Assembly (NCBI GenBank): GCA_015178975.1
Contig: WHVD01000176.1
Coordinates: forward strand, 98,024-162,023
Source of the DNA: Hysterangium stoloniferum
Lineage: Eukaryota; Basidiomycota; Agaricomycetes; Hysterangiales; Hysterangiaceae
DNA length: 64,000 bases
Reading direction: 5' to 3'
A program made the translations under genes and the position numbers. Positions within the stretch are counted from its first letter, which is position 1. Each line of letters opens with the position of its first letter. Under the pieces are notes generated by a model. That model was given only the letters and a program-made list of their open reading frames with translations, was not told the origin of the DNA and searched no databases. Shown piece after piece: positions 19,766 through 29,554 of the stretch.

Positions 19766-20565
19766 GAATGTCGATGGAACTGATTGCCTTGGCGTTTGAG
19801 GGCAAGGTTCAGAAACCTGTTGCGGAGGCTTACGATCCCGTGGAGTGGAAGAGCTTCTGGTTGCCAATATCCGTGGGCGGTTGTGGAAACTGTGATGCTT
19901 CCTCTAGATATTCAAGGTAAATGGCATGCCTGTACCTCTTTTCTTGTCGCATATGTTCCATCTCTCTCTTATTCTCCTTCTCTGGACTTTACGCGGGTTT
20001 CGACGAGACACGCTGGTTGAACGAAAGAGCTTCTGGGCGCTGCCCACTATGAGCAGGTGCTGTGACTGCGACGGGACTTTCGGATATTGACTTGCTCGGC
20101 CGTCATGGTGCAGTGTTTGGGAAGGCTAAGGCTTTGGGCATAGCTTCAACTCGTTATCGAAGGCGACCCGCGATAAGAATTGCCGAAGTACAGAAATAAA
20201 GAAAAAATGTTAGTCAGTTTCAATAGCATAAGTTAAACGCGTCAACCAAAACGCAAATCCTACGAGTCGGTGGCTCTATCGCAGGGAACTGTAGGCTGCC
20301 AGCGTCTGAGATATTAGCGGACAACCCATCTGCGCAGGCTTTGGTGACCCTTGGCAGGCAGTGTGACCTTTGGCAGCAGTGTGACCCGTGTGACAGGCAG
20401 TGCGTGGAGTGTGAGCGCCGTCAGCCTGATGCCTGGGTGCCCCATACACGCACGACCCGTCGGCTGTCAGGACTTCAAATTTGTAAACATACACTTCTTA
20501 CCCAGGACTCAATTTAAATCCGTAAGAGTTCGATGAGGAGCGTGGATCGAGAAAAGCGGCACCTA
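19766..20565. other. Companion segment H, right part, and minisatellite-type region
   Basis: 19766-20110 is the H segment part that recurs at 26800-27180, 34630-35030, 35860-36260, 41810-42400, 45890-46240, 51760-52130, 54600-54860 and 58090-58680. It contains possible exons separated by T/C-rich intron-like sequence, but no open gene. 20110-20330 shows nothing clear. 20330-20460 carries short imperfect repeats of the GTGTGACC...GGCAG type, and 20460-20565 ends in the GATCGAGAAAA motif that closes the inverted arm. Confidence 0.55.
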
Positions 20566-20815
20566 GTCTGGCCCGTAGCCCTGGTCAGGATTTTCGGTTT
20601 TTTCCGACACTTCTAACTAACCGCACCTTCCAAGTTTCTCTGGGTAATAGCCCGGGTCTCCACGGAGACCTTCTGAGTATGTATTAATTTTTGGCAAGTG
20701 ATAGATTGTTATATAATTGTATTTTATGAATTTGAAGAGTTTATTCCCCATGGGGGGACTATCTCTAGGTCTAATACCATTTCAACGCGTATATACGTTA
20801 GTCGTATGGAACAGG

Positions 20816-22722
20816 CTAGTCACACGCCCGTCCGTGCTTCTTCAAGAGGGATAAGTAGTTTTTGTTGGAACTTGGTGAGACCCCTACAAATGGAGTCGCA
20901 AGCAGACAGAGGAGTGAATGGACTTCGTCCATCAAAACATTCAACCTCCTCGCCAAAATCTCCTCCTCGGGCATATAGACAACCCTCTCAGAAAATGCCA
21001 GGAAGCCGTGGAGGACAGGGATTGGGGTATTATCTCGCACTGCCTCGCACGCAATTTCTGGTTCTGGAGATTGTGAAATTAATGACGATGAGCCCCTTAT
21101 CAGCATCGAGGCGCCATCAAACACTATAATGTCTGATTTAGGGCGTTGAATTAGTATTCTGATAGCCGAATCAGTTGAGACAACCGGTCCGCGATGGTGT
21201 AACTGTGAACTCACTGCAGCATTTTAACCCAGATGGAAACAATGATATTAATTCGATCAATGTTTTCTGCCAGCAATGTGACATCCTTAAATAATGCATC
21301 GAGTTCATCTATGATGATTGAATAAGTGATGTAGCGATAAGAGTTGGCACACGCAAATGAATGGATGTTGGTCTGTAAAACGTCAAGCGCGATATCCAAT
21401 AGAGTTCCATAAATGCTGCGGAGCCAAGGATCCCGTGTGAAACAGCAGGAGAAAATCGATATTTGCTGGGGAATCAATCCCATGTGTCCAGGTTGGTTTC
21501 GATCGTATCTGCATATTTCTCATTTAGGCCATTCTCCAAAAACAGCAACGGTAAAACCTACGACCTCAACCAGAATTTGAAACAGTTTCTAATCACATTG
21601 AGGTCCTGATGTGACAGGCGCTGTGCATCATGCACCTCCTTAATAATGGAGGAGAAACAGTAAGTAAGAAGGAAATGTTCTGAAGTGGTGAGGGTGGCAG
21701 CCGACCGGCTACAGAGATATTTGCCAACGTGTGATATGAATATCGAGGCGACAGCATAGCATTCCCCAGGAAGTTGCGACCCGACCAGGGCAGTGTAGAG
21801 CATAGGAACCATTTTAGCTGGCTCATCCTCGATAAATGCCATGAACTCAATAACATACGTCATCACTACTATGACTCTGCCTATCTTCGCTTCTTCGCTA
21901 GTGCCAAACCGGTATCTAAAGGCGGGATGCGTATTCATGAGAAGCCAACTCGCCCGATATCGGATTTTACGCGGGTAAGATGGTCTTAATTAAAGTAATT
22001 TCAGCATGCATTGAATGACTTTTACCAGAAGCGAACATGCCTCAAGAGTTCCACCCCCTCTTTAACGATTCTGCTCAATTGCCGCACAGTTAGCTGTTTG
22101 TTAAGCAATTTAGTCACCGTCATTTCCTCGCGTGTGGACCTAAGCCTTCGGGTAACTCTATCGTACTCCTCCACACGCCGTGCGTATACCAAGCACCTTC
22201 CAAGCAAAATGGCCATCTTGGTGCCATACAGTAGCTTCGTCCCGATCCGCTCTAATGCCAGGCCACACAAGTAACCGGGGCCGACTTCGACATCGGTTTG
22301 ATTACGAATAACGGGCTCCGTCCACGCAGCAATGGCGTCTCTCTCAATGTCGGACATGCCTTGTTCAATCCCTGATGAATCGAGCAAGCCTTGCGGCGGT
22401 TCTACGCAAGTTGCAAAATCACGGCACTAAACGGAAGAAAAAGTCCAAAACATGGGAGTTGATCCTCAAAACCAAATACTAACATACCCGTTGCTGAACC
22501 CATGAATGAAGTGCGTCCTGGCTGATCGATATGTGGTCGTCATGACCAGGTCTGTGGTAACAGAGGCCGTGACCCTCTCTATTTGTCTCTGGAGTATATC
22601 CTGAAAATGACTTTCGAGGACTGCGATTCGTTCAGATTCCAGGGCAGCAGGCGAGGTCAATGGGGGGAGTACTTCGACCTGGTCAGGTACTACCTCGGAT
22701 GTAAGGCTGTCGGTATCAGCCT
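20816..22722 (-). pseudogene. 5EX family copy C: best-preserved five-exon gene
   Basis: Minus-strand model. Exon 1 is about 22722-22488, exon 2 22426-22026, exon 3 21897-21562, exon 4 21508-21215, exon 5 21158-20816. All four introns are GT-AG (donors GTATGTTAG, GTAAAAG, GTAGGTT, GTGAGTT) and the phases agree (0, 2, 2, 2). Exons 2-5 therefore read as one open frame of 458 codons ending at KKHGRACD. Typical stretches: ESERIAVLESHFQDIL (exon 1), VGPGYLCGLALERIG (2), MVPMLYTALVGSQLPG (3), SIYGTLLDIALDVLQTNI (4), LCLLATPFVGVSPSSN (5). It appears largely helical, with no signal peptide, zinc motif, transposase or polymerase motif that I recognise. Exon 1 lacks the ATG present in other copies and has a deletion frameshift, so this copy is probably dead. 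The full product would be about 530-540 aa. Function unknown. Confidence 0.85.
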
Positions 22723-22899
22723 CACTCGGTCAACACGGACAGGACTAAGTTTTCTTTATTTTTACATATCAGTAGGATACAAGGTGAATGCGAGGTTCAC
22801 TAGGGAAGAGTGGGGAAAGGATCAATGGTTAAGGAGAAGATATTCTATCGCTATAGGATATGGGGTTTTATATAGAGTCAAGGAGATGAGAAGAGATTC

Positions 22900-24188
22900 T
22901 AGATCCTGATCCAGTTCCACCAGGCGTATGTGTCACTAGGGGAATGGTGTTGATCGAGCCCAATATCGGGTTGGGACTCGGTGACACGGGCAATTGGTAA
23001 GTCGGCCAGGGGTGGCCAGTGGTCAATGATGCGGCTCTGCATGTGTGGTAAGTCGGCCAGGATTACATCGGACATAGCGTGAGGTATAGACAAGAGGCGT
23101 GTCACGAGAATCGAAAGAGACCCGCTGACAAGGTTGATCAGGCTCTTTCTATGTTTGTGAGACACCGCTTTCAAATTGCCAATTAACACTGCTCTACTAA
23201 GTCACTGGAAAAGGCCCCGTCTCCAAAGATGGCCTTTAAACGCCGAGTGCCATAAATATTATATGATAGCGTTTTGACTGTAAAAAAGGAAAATAATGGA
23301 TTTATTATAATAAATAAACTGAAAAAACAAAATTTGTGAAGTATGTACAAAATTGGTTTGTTCTCGTTATCTGAAGCCTTGGTGAAACTTACCACAACGG
23401 ACCTTTAATATTTAGTATCCGACTTCCTTAGATAATTAGGATAAATCCGCGTAGTAGTTTTTTCATCATCGTTTTATCTACCGTCACTATCGTGTACTGC
23501 CGTCTCCGTTCATAGAATATACTCGAGTCCTATCAACGTTTTTTGGACTGAGACTCCGTGAGGCTGCGATTGATAGCAGCCTTACAATTCCGTACAATCG
23601 ATAAGGCACTTTGTACTTCTTGTTGATGTAAACATCAATGAGATGAGAGAACCGTTTCTTTCTGTCCTTCTGCGGACGTATTGACTGGTGCGGGTGAGTT
23701 GCGCTCCGCCATCCTCGGCTTTCACTCTTCATACTTTTTATTAAAAAATACATAGATTGGGCTACACTTACATTAAGAGTAGAGACGCAAAATGAGGAGT
23801 AAGGACGCTTATGATGAAGCCACATGAAAACCAAAATGATGTCAGCTTCCCTTTCCTGCCAATGTGCATTTGGCTGGCAGCTCATCCTGTGTTGTTTATA
23901 AAATTTGACACTGTCAGAACTTGTCCACCTATTTAATTTACATGGCCACCATGATCTGAGCGACTTCAATGATGTCATGCTTTCCCTGTTCTTCCACATT
24001 AATCACTATCCTTATTTTCCATATTTTCATAACCCATGCATATTATTGCTACCCATATCTCTCACATTATCATTATTCCTATCTCCCGTGACAATAGGCC
24101 CACAGATGGGCAGAAGGAAATAGACCAATACGATGCATATAATAAATGTGTGTCCATGTGGATAATGGTTTTGTAAGTATGTTGCCAC
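22900..24188. other. 5EX 5' flank and AT-rich repeated spacer
   Basis: No intact gene. 22900-23200 resembles the sequence upstream of other 5EX copies. 23190-23990 matches the AT-rich spacer of other cassettes, including a remnant reading like KVPYRLYGIVRL on the minus strand. 23990-24090 has the degenerate TATCAC repeat. The block 22400-24700 is an inverted copy of about 49260-51420. Confidence 0.55.
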
Positions 24189-24548
24189 TCATTTCTTTGT
24201 TAAGCGGTAATGGAGTTGTATGGTGCCATTTTCAATTAAATGTTGAATAAAGGGTGTGTATGGTCTTTGACTTCGCTGTCTTTCATTTGGGGTTGTGGAC
24301 ATTTTTTCGAAGTGTACTATCATTCCTTGATTGTCTCTCAAAGTAGCCGTTGGCTCTTCATGTATGATATTGAGTTCTTCTAAGACGTGTCTTGTCCACA
24401 TGACTTCGCAGGCAGCTTCTGAAAGTTCCACGGTAGTCTGTGTTCTGGATGACATCTCAATCCAAGAAAGATTATGTTCCTCCCACCAATCGCCTATCCT
24501 CAGTCTCCCCAGCAAAATCGCAATCTGAATATCTATGTACATACGCAT
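24189..24548 (-). pseudogene. Copia RNase H fragment
   Basis: Minus strand: RTQTTVELSEAACEVMWTRH, LEELNIIHEEPTATLRDNQG and FIQHLIENGTIQLHYRLTKK. These correspond to the Ty1/copia RNase H pattern (SxxQxTVALSxxEAE, the LYEDNQGAI-type box, and HF...NGxIxLxY). Only this domain is present; the rest of the element is absent. It is wedged between the AT-rich spacer and the PEX13 copy, and an inverted counterpart is at 49456-49830. Confidence 0.8.
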
Positions 24549-24739
24549 AAATCTCCTACTCCTAAACGTAATTCTTCCTCTCTAGTCGTAAACAGATATT
24601 CATTTGGTGAGATTCTAATGGGTAAAAGCAGGATTAGATGGATAGTGAGATAGTTTATTGACCGAATAGGTGATATCAGGACACGATTGGACAGCTGCGA
24701 ACATGGGGCTTCCAATAAGCTCTCGATCCACAAGGCGCC

Positions 24740-25441
24740 CCTAACGCCAGTAACAGCATCGACAGTCCCCAAAATAGCAACAATCCCCCCTGCACGCAAC
24801 GCCAACTTAACGGAGTCCTTCGTATTGAATGCAAAGCCAGGCCTTGCAAACACCAGCTTACTCGGGTCAATGACTTGCTCGTTCGGAAGGTGATTGGGTG
24901 GGGGCAAGCGGGCGGAGAGACTGCGAATGATACGGTGCATGAGGAAGGGAATGCCGAACAGGGCTATGAGGAAGAAGATGAGCAGCTTTTTGGAGGGTTT
25001 CGGGGCGTTGGGGTTTGGAGGGGGGCTGCCTGGCGGACGGTCGAGGTACGAGCTGAATTCATTGTGCATCACACTGTCATTCACCAGCTGGCCCGTAATG
25101 AGCCCACGGAACAACCGGACCATTGCAAACAGCCCCTATACACTACCCAGTGCATTCCGCAGCTACCTGGGTTGCTCCGCCACACCGACCATAGCGAAGA
25201 ACGACGAATCTGTAGTCATATATGTGCTTTCAACCATCTGGGCAAAGCCTCTGAACATCTGCACTATGCTTTGCATAAGCGCGAATGTGTTGTGTGTCGT
25301 TGCATAGAGCTGTTGTATGAGTGTAGGGATATTTGGATTGAAGGGTGGCTGCATCCACTTGACGTACGTGCTTGTGGGTCCCGAAATCACACTCGTCTTC
25401 CACTTTGACTTCATTTCCTTCCCATCCACATTCATTGTCAT
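24740..25441 (-). pseudogene. PEX13: PEX13, most complete copy (N-terminus, membrane segment, start of SH3)
   Basis: One minus-strand frame from about 25441 to 24740 with two in-frame stops near 25163 and 25145. Readable order: PTSTYVKWMQPPFNPNIPTL, TTHNTFALMQSIVQMFRGFA, SSFFAMVGVAEQ, RGLITGQLVNDS, RPPGSPPPNPNAPKPSKK, the hydrophobic LLIFFLIALFGIPFLMHRII, then LPNEQVIDPSKLVFARPGF and GGIVAILGTVDA of the SH3 domain, after which unrelated sequence begins. Pex13 docks import receptors at the peroxisome membrane. Here the two halves are collinear, unlike the inverted versions in the arms, so this copy keeps the ancestral order. The 5' part upstream of PTSTYV and the last half of the SH3 domain are missing. 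Confidence 0.88.
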
Positions 25442-25937
25442 CTTTTGGGATTTCCTTTCTCCTCAAAAATCTTCAAACAACCATCGTCCACGGTAGTAGT
25501 TTCCCTTTTCACACTCGTCGCATCATTGATAGGCTCCATATCGGACGATGTCATTCTACTCGCCACTCTCCCAATCTCGCCAAACCCAAACTTGTCTATT
25601 CAACGTCCGTGACGATGTCTATTTCCATGAATCTCATCGAGTGATTGCTGACCCAGCTAACAGATCGAGCTTGTACGTCGAGGCACTACAACGGGCTTAA
25701 TTGGTTGTAATGGCATACATGGTGGTGACATGAACAGCGCCTGGAATGTCGACGGGACTGATTGCTTTGGCGTTTGAGGACAGGGTACAGGCTCTTGTTG
25801 GGGAGGCTTACGATCCTGTTGAATGGAAGTGGGAGTGAGAGAGTTTCTGCTTGTCGACATCCATGTGCGGTTGTGGCAACTGTGGTGCTTCCTCTGGATA
25901 TTCAGGGTAAATTGTAGACCTGTACCCTCTTGTCATG
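25442..25937. other. Companion segment H next to PEX13 copy
   Basis: H-type sequence (reading, on the minus strand, fragments of the same protein-like text as 18946-19270) followed by the H right part to about 25930. No open gene. Its place directly behind the PEX13 5' end supports H and PEX13 being neighbours before duplication. Confidence 0.5.
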
Positions 25938-26123
25938 CCGGTTTTCTCGATCCGCGCTTCTCATCGAACTCTTACGGATTTAAATTGACTCCTGGGTAAG
26001 AAGTTTATGTTTACAAATTTGAAGTCCTGACACCCGACTGGTCGTGTATGGGGCACCCAGGCAACAGGCTGACGGCGCTCACACTCCACAAATCGCACCT
26101 GCCTGTCACACGGGTCACACTGC

Positions 26124-26530
26124 TGTTGGATTAGCAAGCACGATATAGTCTCGCTTCCGCTATATTCTGAGCCTAACCTAAAGTACTGAGCTAGGCAGGT
26201 ACACACGATATAATATATACGCCTTTGTCATTTAGTTACTTCCTGTTTTACCCTCTCCGAAATACGCAACGTACGATCATACATAGAATGTCAATACCTT
26301 AAAAACTTAGTATCTATAGCTAGTGCACCTCAGCTGTTTAGCCCCGCTACTGCGTGCAAACACTGAGGTGAGATTACTTTTACACGTTTACTTAGATACA
26401 ATACTTATCATGCATCCTAGATCACTTTCTGTTATCTAGGTAAATACTAGCTGTGTAGCCCCGCTACTGCGTGCAAACACTGAGATCACTTTCTGTTATC
26501 TAGCTGTCTAGCATCTATATTATTTCAACA
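26124..26530. mobile_element. Solo LTR (407 bp) with ACTGC target duplication
   Basis: Begins TGTTGGATTAGC and ends TTTCAACA, with short inverted termini TGTTG/CAACA. It is flanked by ACTGC on both sides (26119-26123 and 26531-26535). The matching place in the left arm is uninterrupted, which confirms an insertion. Inside, the motif TAGCCCCGCTACTGCGTGCA is repeated about 120 bases apart, and a GATCACTTTCTGTTATCTAG segment also occurs twice. Non-coding. Family unknown. Confidence 0.88.
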
Positions 26531-26535
26531 ACTGC

Positions 26536-26625
26536 TGCCAAAGGTCACTGTCTGCCAAGGGTCACACTGCCTGCCAGGGTCACACTGCCTGCCAGGGTCA
26601 CACTGCCTACCCTGCGCAGATGGGT
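26536..26625. repeat. 18-bp CACTGCCTGCCAGGGT tandem repeat
   Basis: About three to four imperfect copies of GGGTCACACTGCCTGCCA. The shorter mirror array is in the left arm near 20340-20400. Related arrays lie near 41560-41590, 45496-45670, 51700-51740 and 54920-54960. Confidence 0.7.
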
Positions 26626-27179
26626 TGTCCGCTAATATCTCAGACGCTGGCAGCCTACAGTTCCCTGCGATAGAGCCACCGACTCATAGGATTTGGGTTT
26701 TGGTTGACGCGTTTAATTTATGCTATTGAAACTGACTAACATTTTTTCTTTATTTCTGTACTTTAGCAATTCTTATCGCGGGTCGCCTTCGATAGCGAGT
26801 TGAGGCTATGCCCAAAGCCTTAGCCTTCCCAAACACTGCACCATGACGGCCGAGAAAGTCAATATCCGAAAGTCCCGTCGCAGTCACAGCACCTGCTCAT
26901 AGTGGACAGCGCCCCAGAAGCTCTTTCGTTCAACCAGCGTGTCTCGTCGAAACCCGCGTAAAGTCCAGAGAAGGAGAATAAGAGAGAGATGGAACAGATC
27001 CGACAGAGGTACAGGCATGCCATTCGCCTTTAATATCTAGGGGAAGCATCACAGTTGCCATAACCGCCTACGGGTGTTGAAAACCAGAAGCTCTTCCATT
27101 GAACGGGATCGTAAGCCTCCGCCCCAGGATTCTGCACCTTGCCCTCAAACTCCAAGGCAATCAGTCCCATCGACATTCG

Positions 27180-27640
27180 GGGGCAAGCGGGCGGCGAGGC
27201 TGCGAATGAGACGATGCATGAGGAAGGGAATGCTACACAGTGCGAGGAGGAGGATGATGACCGGCTTGTTGGAGGGTATTGGTACGTCAGGGTTTGGAGG
27301 GGGGCTGCCCGGTGGACGGGCGAGGTACTAACTGGATTCATCTGACATTCCGCCGTCATTCACTGGCCGGCCCGTAATGAGCCCACGCAGCCCCCGAATC
27401 ATCTCAAACGGCCCCAAAACGCTACCCAGTGCATTCCGCAGCTGCCCAAACTGCTCCGCCACACCGACCATAGCGAAGAACGACGAATGTGTAGCCATAT
27501 ACATCCTTTCGAGAATCTGGGAAAAACATCCGAATGTCTGCACTATGGTCGGAATGAGCGCGAATGTGTGAGTGTGGGGTTATTCGAATTGATGGTTGCC
27601 TGAATCCACTCGACGTATGTGCTTGTGGGCCCAAATCAAG
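27180..27640 (-). pseudogene. PEX13: PEX13 N-terminal/membrane fragment (right arm)
   Basis: Mirror of 19290-19765. Minus strand: RMYMATHSSFFAMVGVAEQF, GQLRNALGSVLG, LITGRPVNDGGMSDES, and PPGSPPPNPDVPIPSNKPVI-like sequence. It breaks at RLPP near 27180, where H right sequence begins on the far side. Frameshifts and stops make it non-functional. Confidence 0.85.
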
Positions 27641-28000
27641 CTCGGCATCTTCGACTTCATTTCCTTCCTATCCACAGTCATTATCATCTGTCGGGCTTCC
27701 CTTTCTTCCCAACGGTCTTCGTACAACCACCATCCACGGTAGTAGTTGCGCTTTTCACACTTATCTCATTATTGATAGGCTACATATCAGATGACGTCGT
27801 CTTACTCCCACTCTCCCAATCTCGCTAAACCCAAACTTGTCCGTTCAAAGTCCGCGACGATGTCTATTTCCACGAACCTCGTCGAGCAATCGCTGACCCA
27901 GTGTTGCTTGCGAGCTAACTGATAGAGCTTGTACGTCGAGGCATTACAACAGGCTGGATCGATTGTAATGGTGTATGTGGTGGCGGCGTGAACAACGCCT
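27640..28000 (-). pseudogene. Companion segment H, left part (right arm)
   Basis: Mirror of 18946-19270, reading on the minus strand ARKQHWVSDC, FVEIDIVADFERTSLGL and TVDGGCTKTVGKKGKPD-like text. It ends at AACAACGCCT (28000), where PEX13 SH3 sequence starts. At 58080 the same H sequence continues without interruption (AACAACGCCTCGAATGT), which fixes the breakpoint. Confidence 0.55.
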
Positions 28001-28257
28001 CACCCAATCAACTTCCGAACGAGCAAGTCATTGGCCGTAGTAAGCTTGTGTTTGCAAGGGCTGGTTTTTCATTCAATACAAAAGACCACGTGGAGGTGGG
28101 CGTTGCGTGAAGGGGAGATTGTTGCTATTTTGGGGACTGACGATTCTGTTCTGGCGTTGAGGGTGTGTGGTGGAGACGGAGAACAAGGAATGGGAGGTTC
28201 GGTTCCCGAGAGATCATGTACAAGTGTTGACTGCAGAGGAGGCCGAGACTAAAAAGG
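28001..28257 (+). pseudogene. PEX13: PEX13 SH3-domain fragment (right arm)
   Basis: Plus-strand mirror of 18690-18945: NQLPNEQVIGRSKLVFARAG, FNTKDHVEVGVA then a stop, GEIVAILGTDDSVL in a second frame, and VETENKEWEVRFPRDHVQVL in a third, ending EEAETKK. At least two frameshifts are needed to follow the domain. It is joined at 28000/28001 to H rather than to its own N-terminal half. Confidence 0.85.
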
Positions 28258-29554
28258 TTGAGTGATATAGCAATGGACTGTGTACCATGTATTATATCCG
28301 TGTGTCATCCGTCGCTTTTGCGTCTTATATCTCTCCTGAATTCCATTATATTTTTATGATCCTGTAAGCTTATTCATCACTTTGAAGCATTGGAATCGAC
28401 TGAAAATTGTACCACTTAGAGGACTGATGATGTTGAAGTTGCACATATTAGGTCCTTTCCCTCAACTTCTGCTTTCAGGCTGCTCAAAAATCGATCACGC
28501 CCCACTTATATCGTATAAGCCATGATAAATTGAGTTTTATAGCTCATGTGCATTCTCCCTGAGTGCAATTAATGGACTCTTACAGACTATAGATTTTTCC
28601 TGAAGAAGTAATTATTATCTCTCATTAGTGTTTAGTTGTTTCTTCGCTCATTGCCAATGTTAAGCATAATGTGAGTAATAAGCATCCAACAGTACTTGCA
28701 TAAATGATGAAAGATATTCCAGGGAATAATCTGTCGTTAGACTACTTGACAGAACGGGGAGATTGCAGTTTGTGACAGGGGATAGGAATAGCGATAACTT
28801 GAGAGATATGGGTAGTGATAATGTGAGTAATATGGGTGGTGATAATATGGAAAATATGGATAGTGATAAATATGGAGGAAAAGGGGTATAAGGATTTTCC
28901 CGAAAATATGACATAATTGAAGTTCCTCAGATCATGATGTCCGTGTAAATGAAATAGGGGGAACAAGGTCAATTTAATAAAGAACAGAGGGTGGGCTTCC
29001 AGCCAAGAGCCTGGCGTAATTACTATTCATGTGGGTTCATCATAAGCGTTCTTGCTTCACCTTTTCTGTCATAACTTTTAATCGAAGTATAGCCCATTCT
29101 ATTTCTTTTTTCATAAAAGGGATGAAAGAGCCGGAGGATGGCGGAGCCCAACTCGGCCGCACGGCTCGGTACGTCGGCAGAAGGATGGAAAGAAAAGGTT
29201 CTCTTACTGATGTTTGCATGAACGTGAAGTTCAAAGTCCCTTGTCGATATACACAGAAATTTCAGATGAAGAGACCAGACCCGTGTTGTACATACTTCAC
29301 AGCCTTGTTCTTTTTCAGTTTATTTATTATAATTAATGTATCATTTTCTGCATTTACAGTTGTCATAATGCTATGTTTTGACCTCGGCGTTTAATACTTG
29401 TGGGATGCGGGGCAGTGACAGTAGACCAGTGTTATTTCGCAATTTGAACTACATTTAAAGCGGTGTCTCACACATAGAAAAAGCTTGAGGAACCTTGTCA
29501 ACGACTCCCTTTCCATTCTTGTGACACGTCTCTTGTCTATATCTCACGTGTCCC
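28258..29554. other. AT-rich repeated spacer (right arm)
   Basis: Mirror of 17400-18689. No gene seen. Contains the degenerate TATCAC-type repeat at 28760-28870 (on the minus strand), the LTDVCMN-type spacer remnant at 29170-29300, and the 5' flank of 5EX copy D. Confidence 0.6.

Larger units (their letters stand above)
16563..20565. repeat. Left arm of a ~4 kb inverted duplication
   Basis: Reverse complement of 25938-30378, apart from the solo LTR at 26124-26530 present only in the right arm. Coordinates of paired landmarks sum to about 46,940 (18910 with 28031; 17726 with 29234; 20279 with 26670). The arm contains a 5EX fragment, an AT-rich segment, both PEX13 fragments, the H segment and a minisatellite. 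By eye the arms are nearly identical over most of their length. The outer end is cut by gypsy B. Confidence 0.85.

Noticed and set aside
26536-26625. CRISPR-like spacing of short repeats
   Set aside because: The units are contiguous tandem repeats without unique spacers, and the sequence is eukaryotic.
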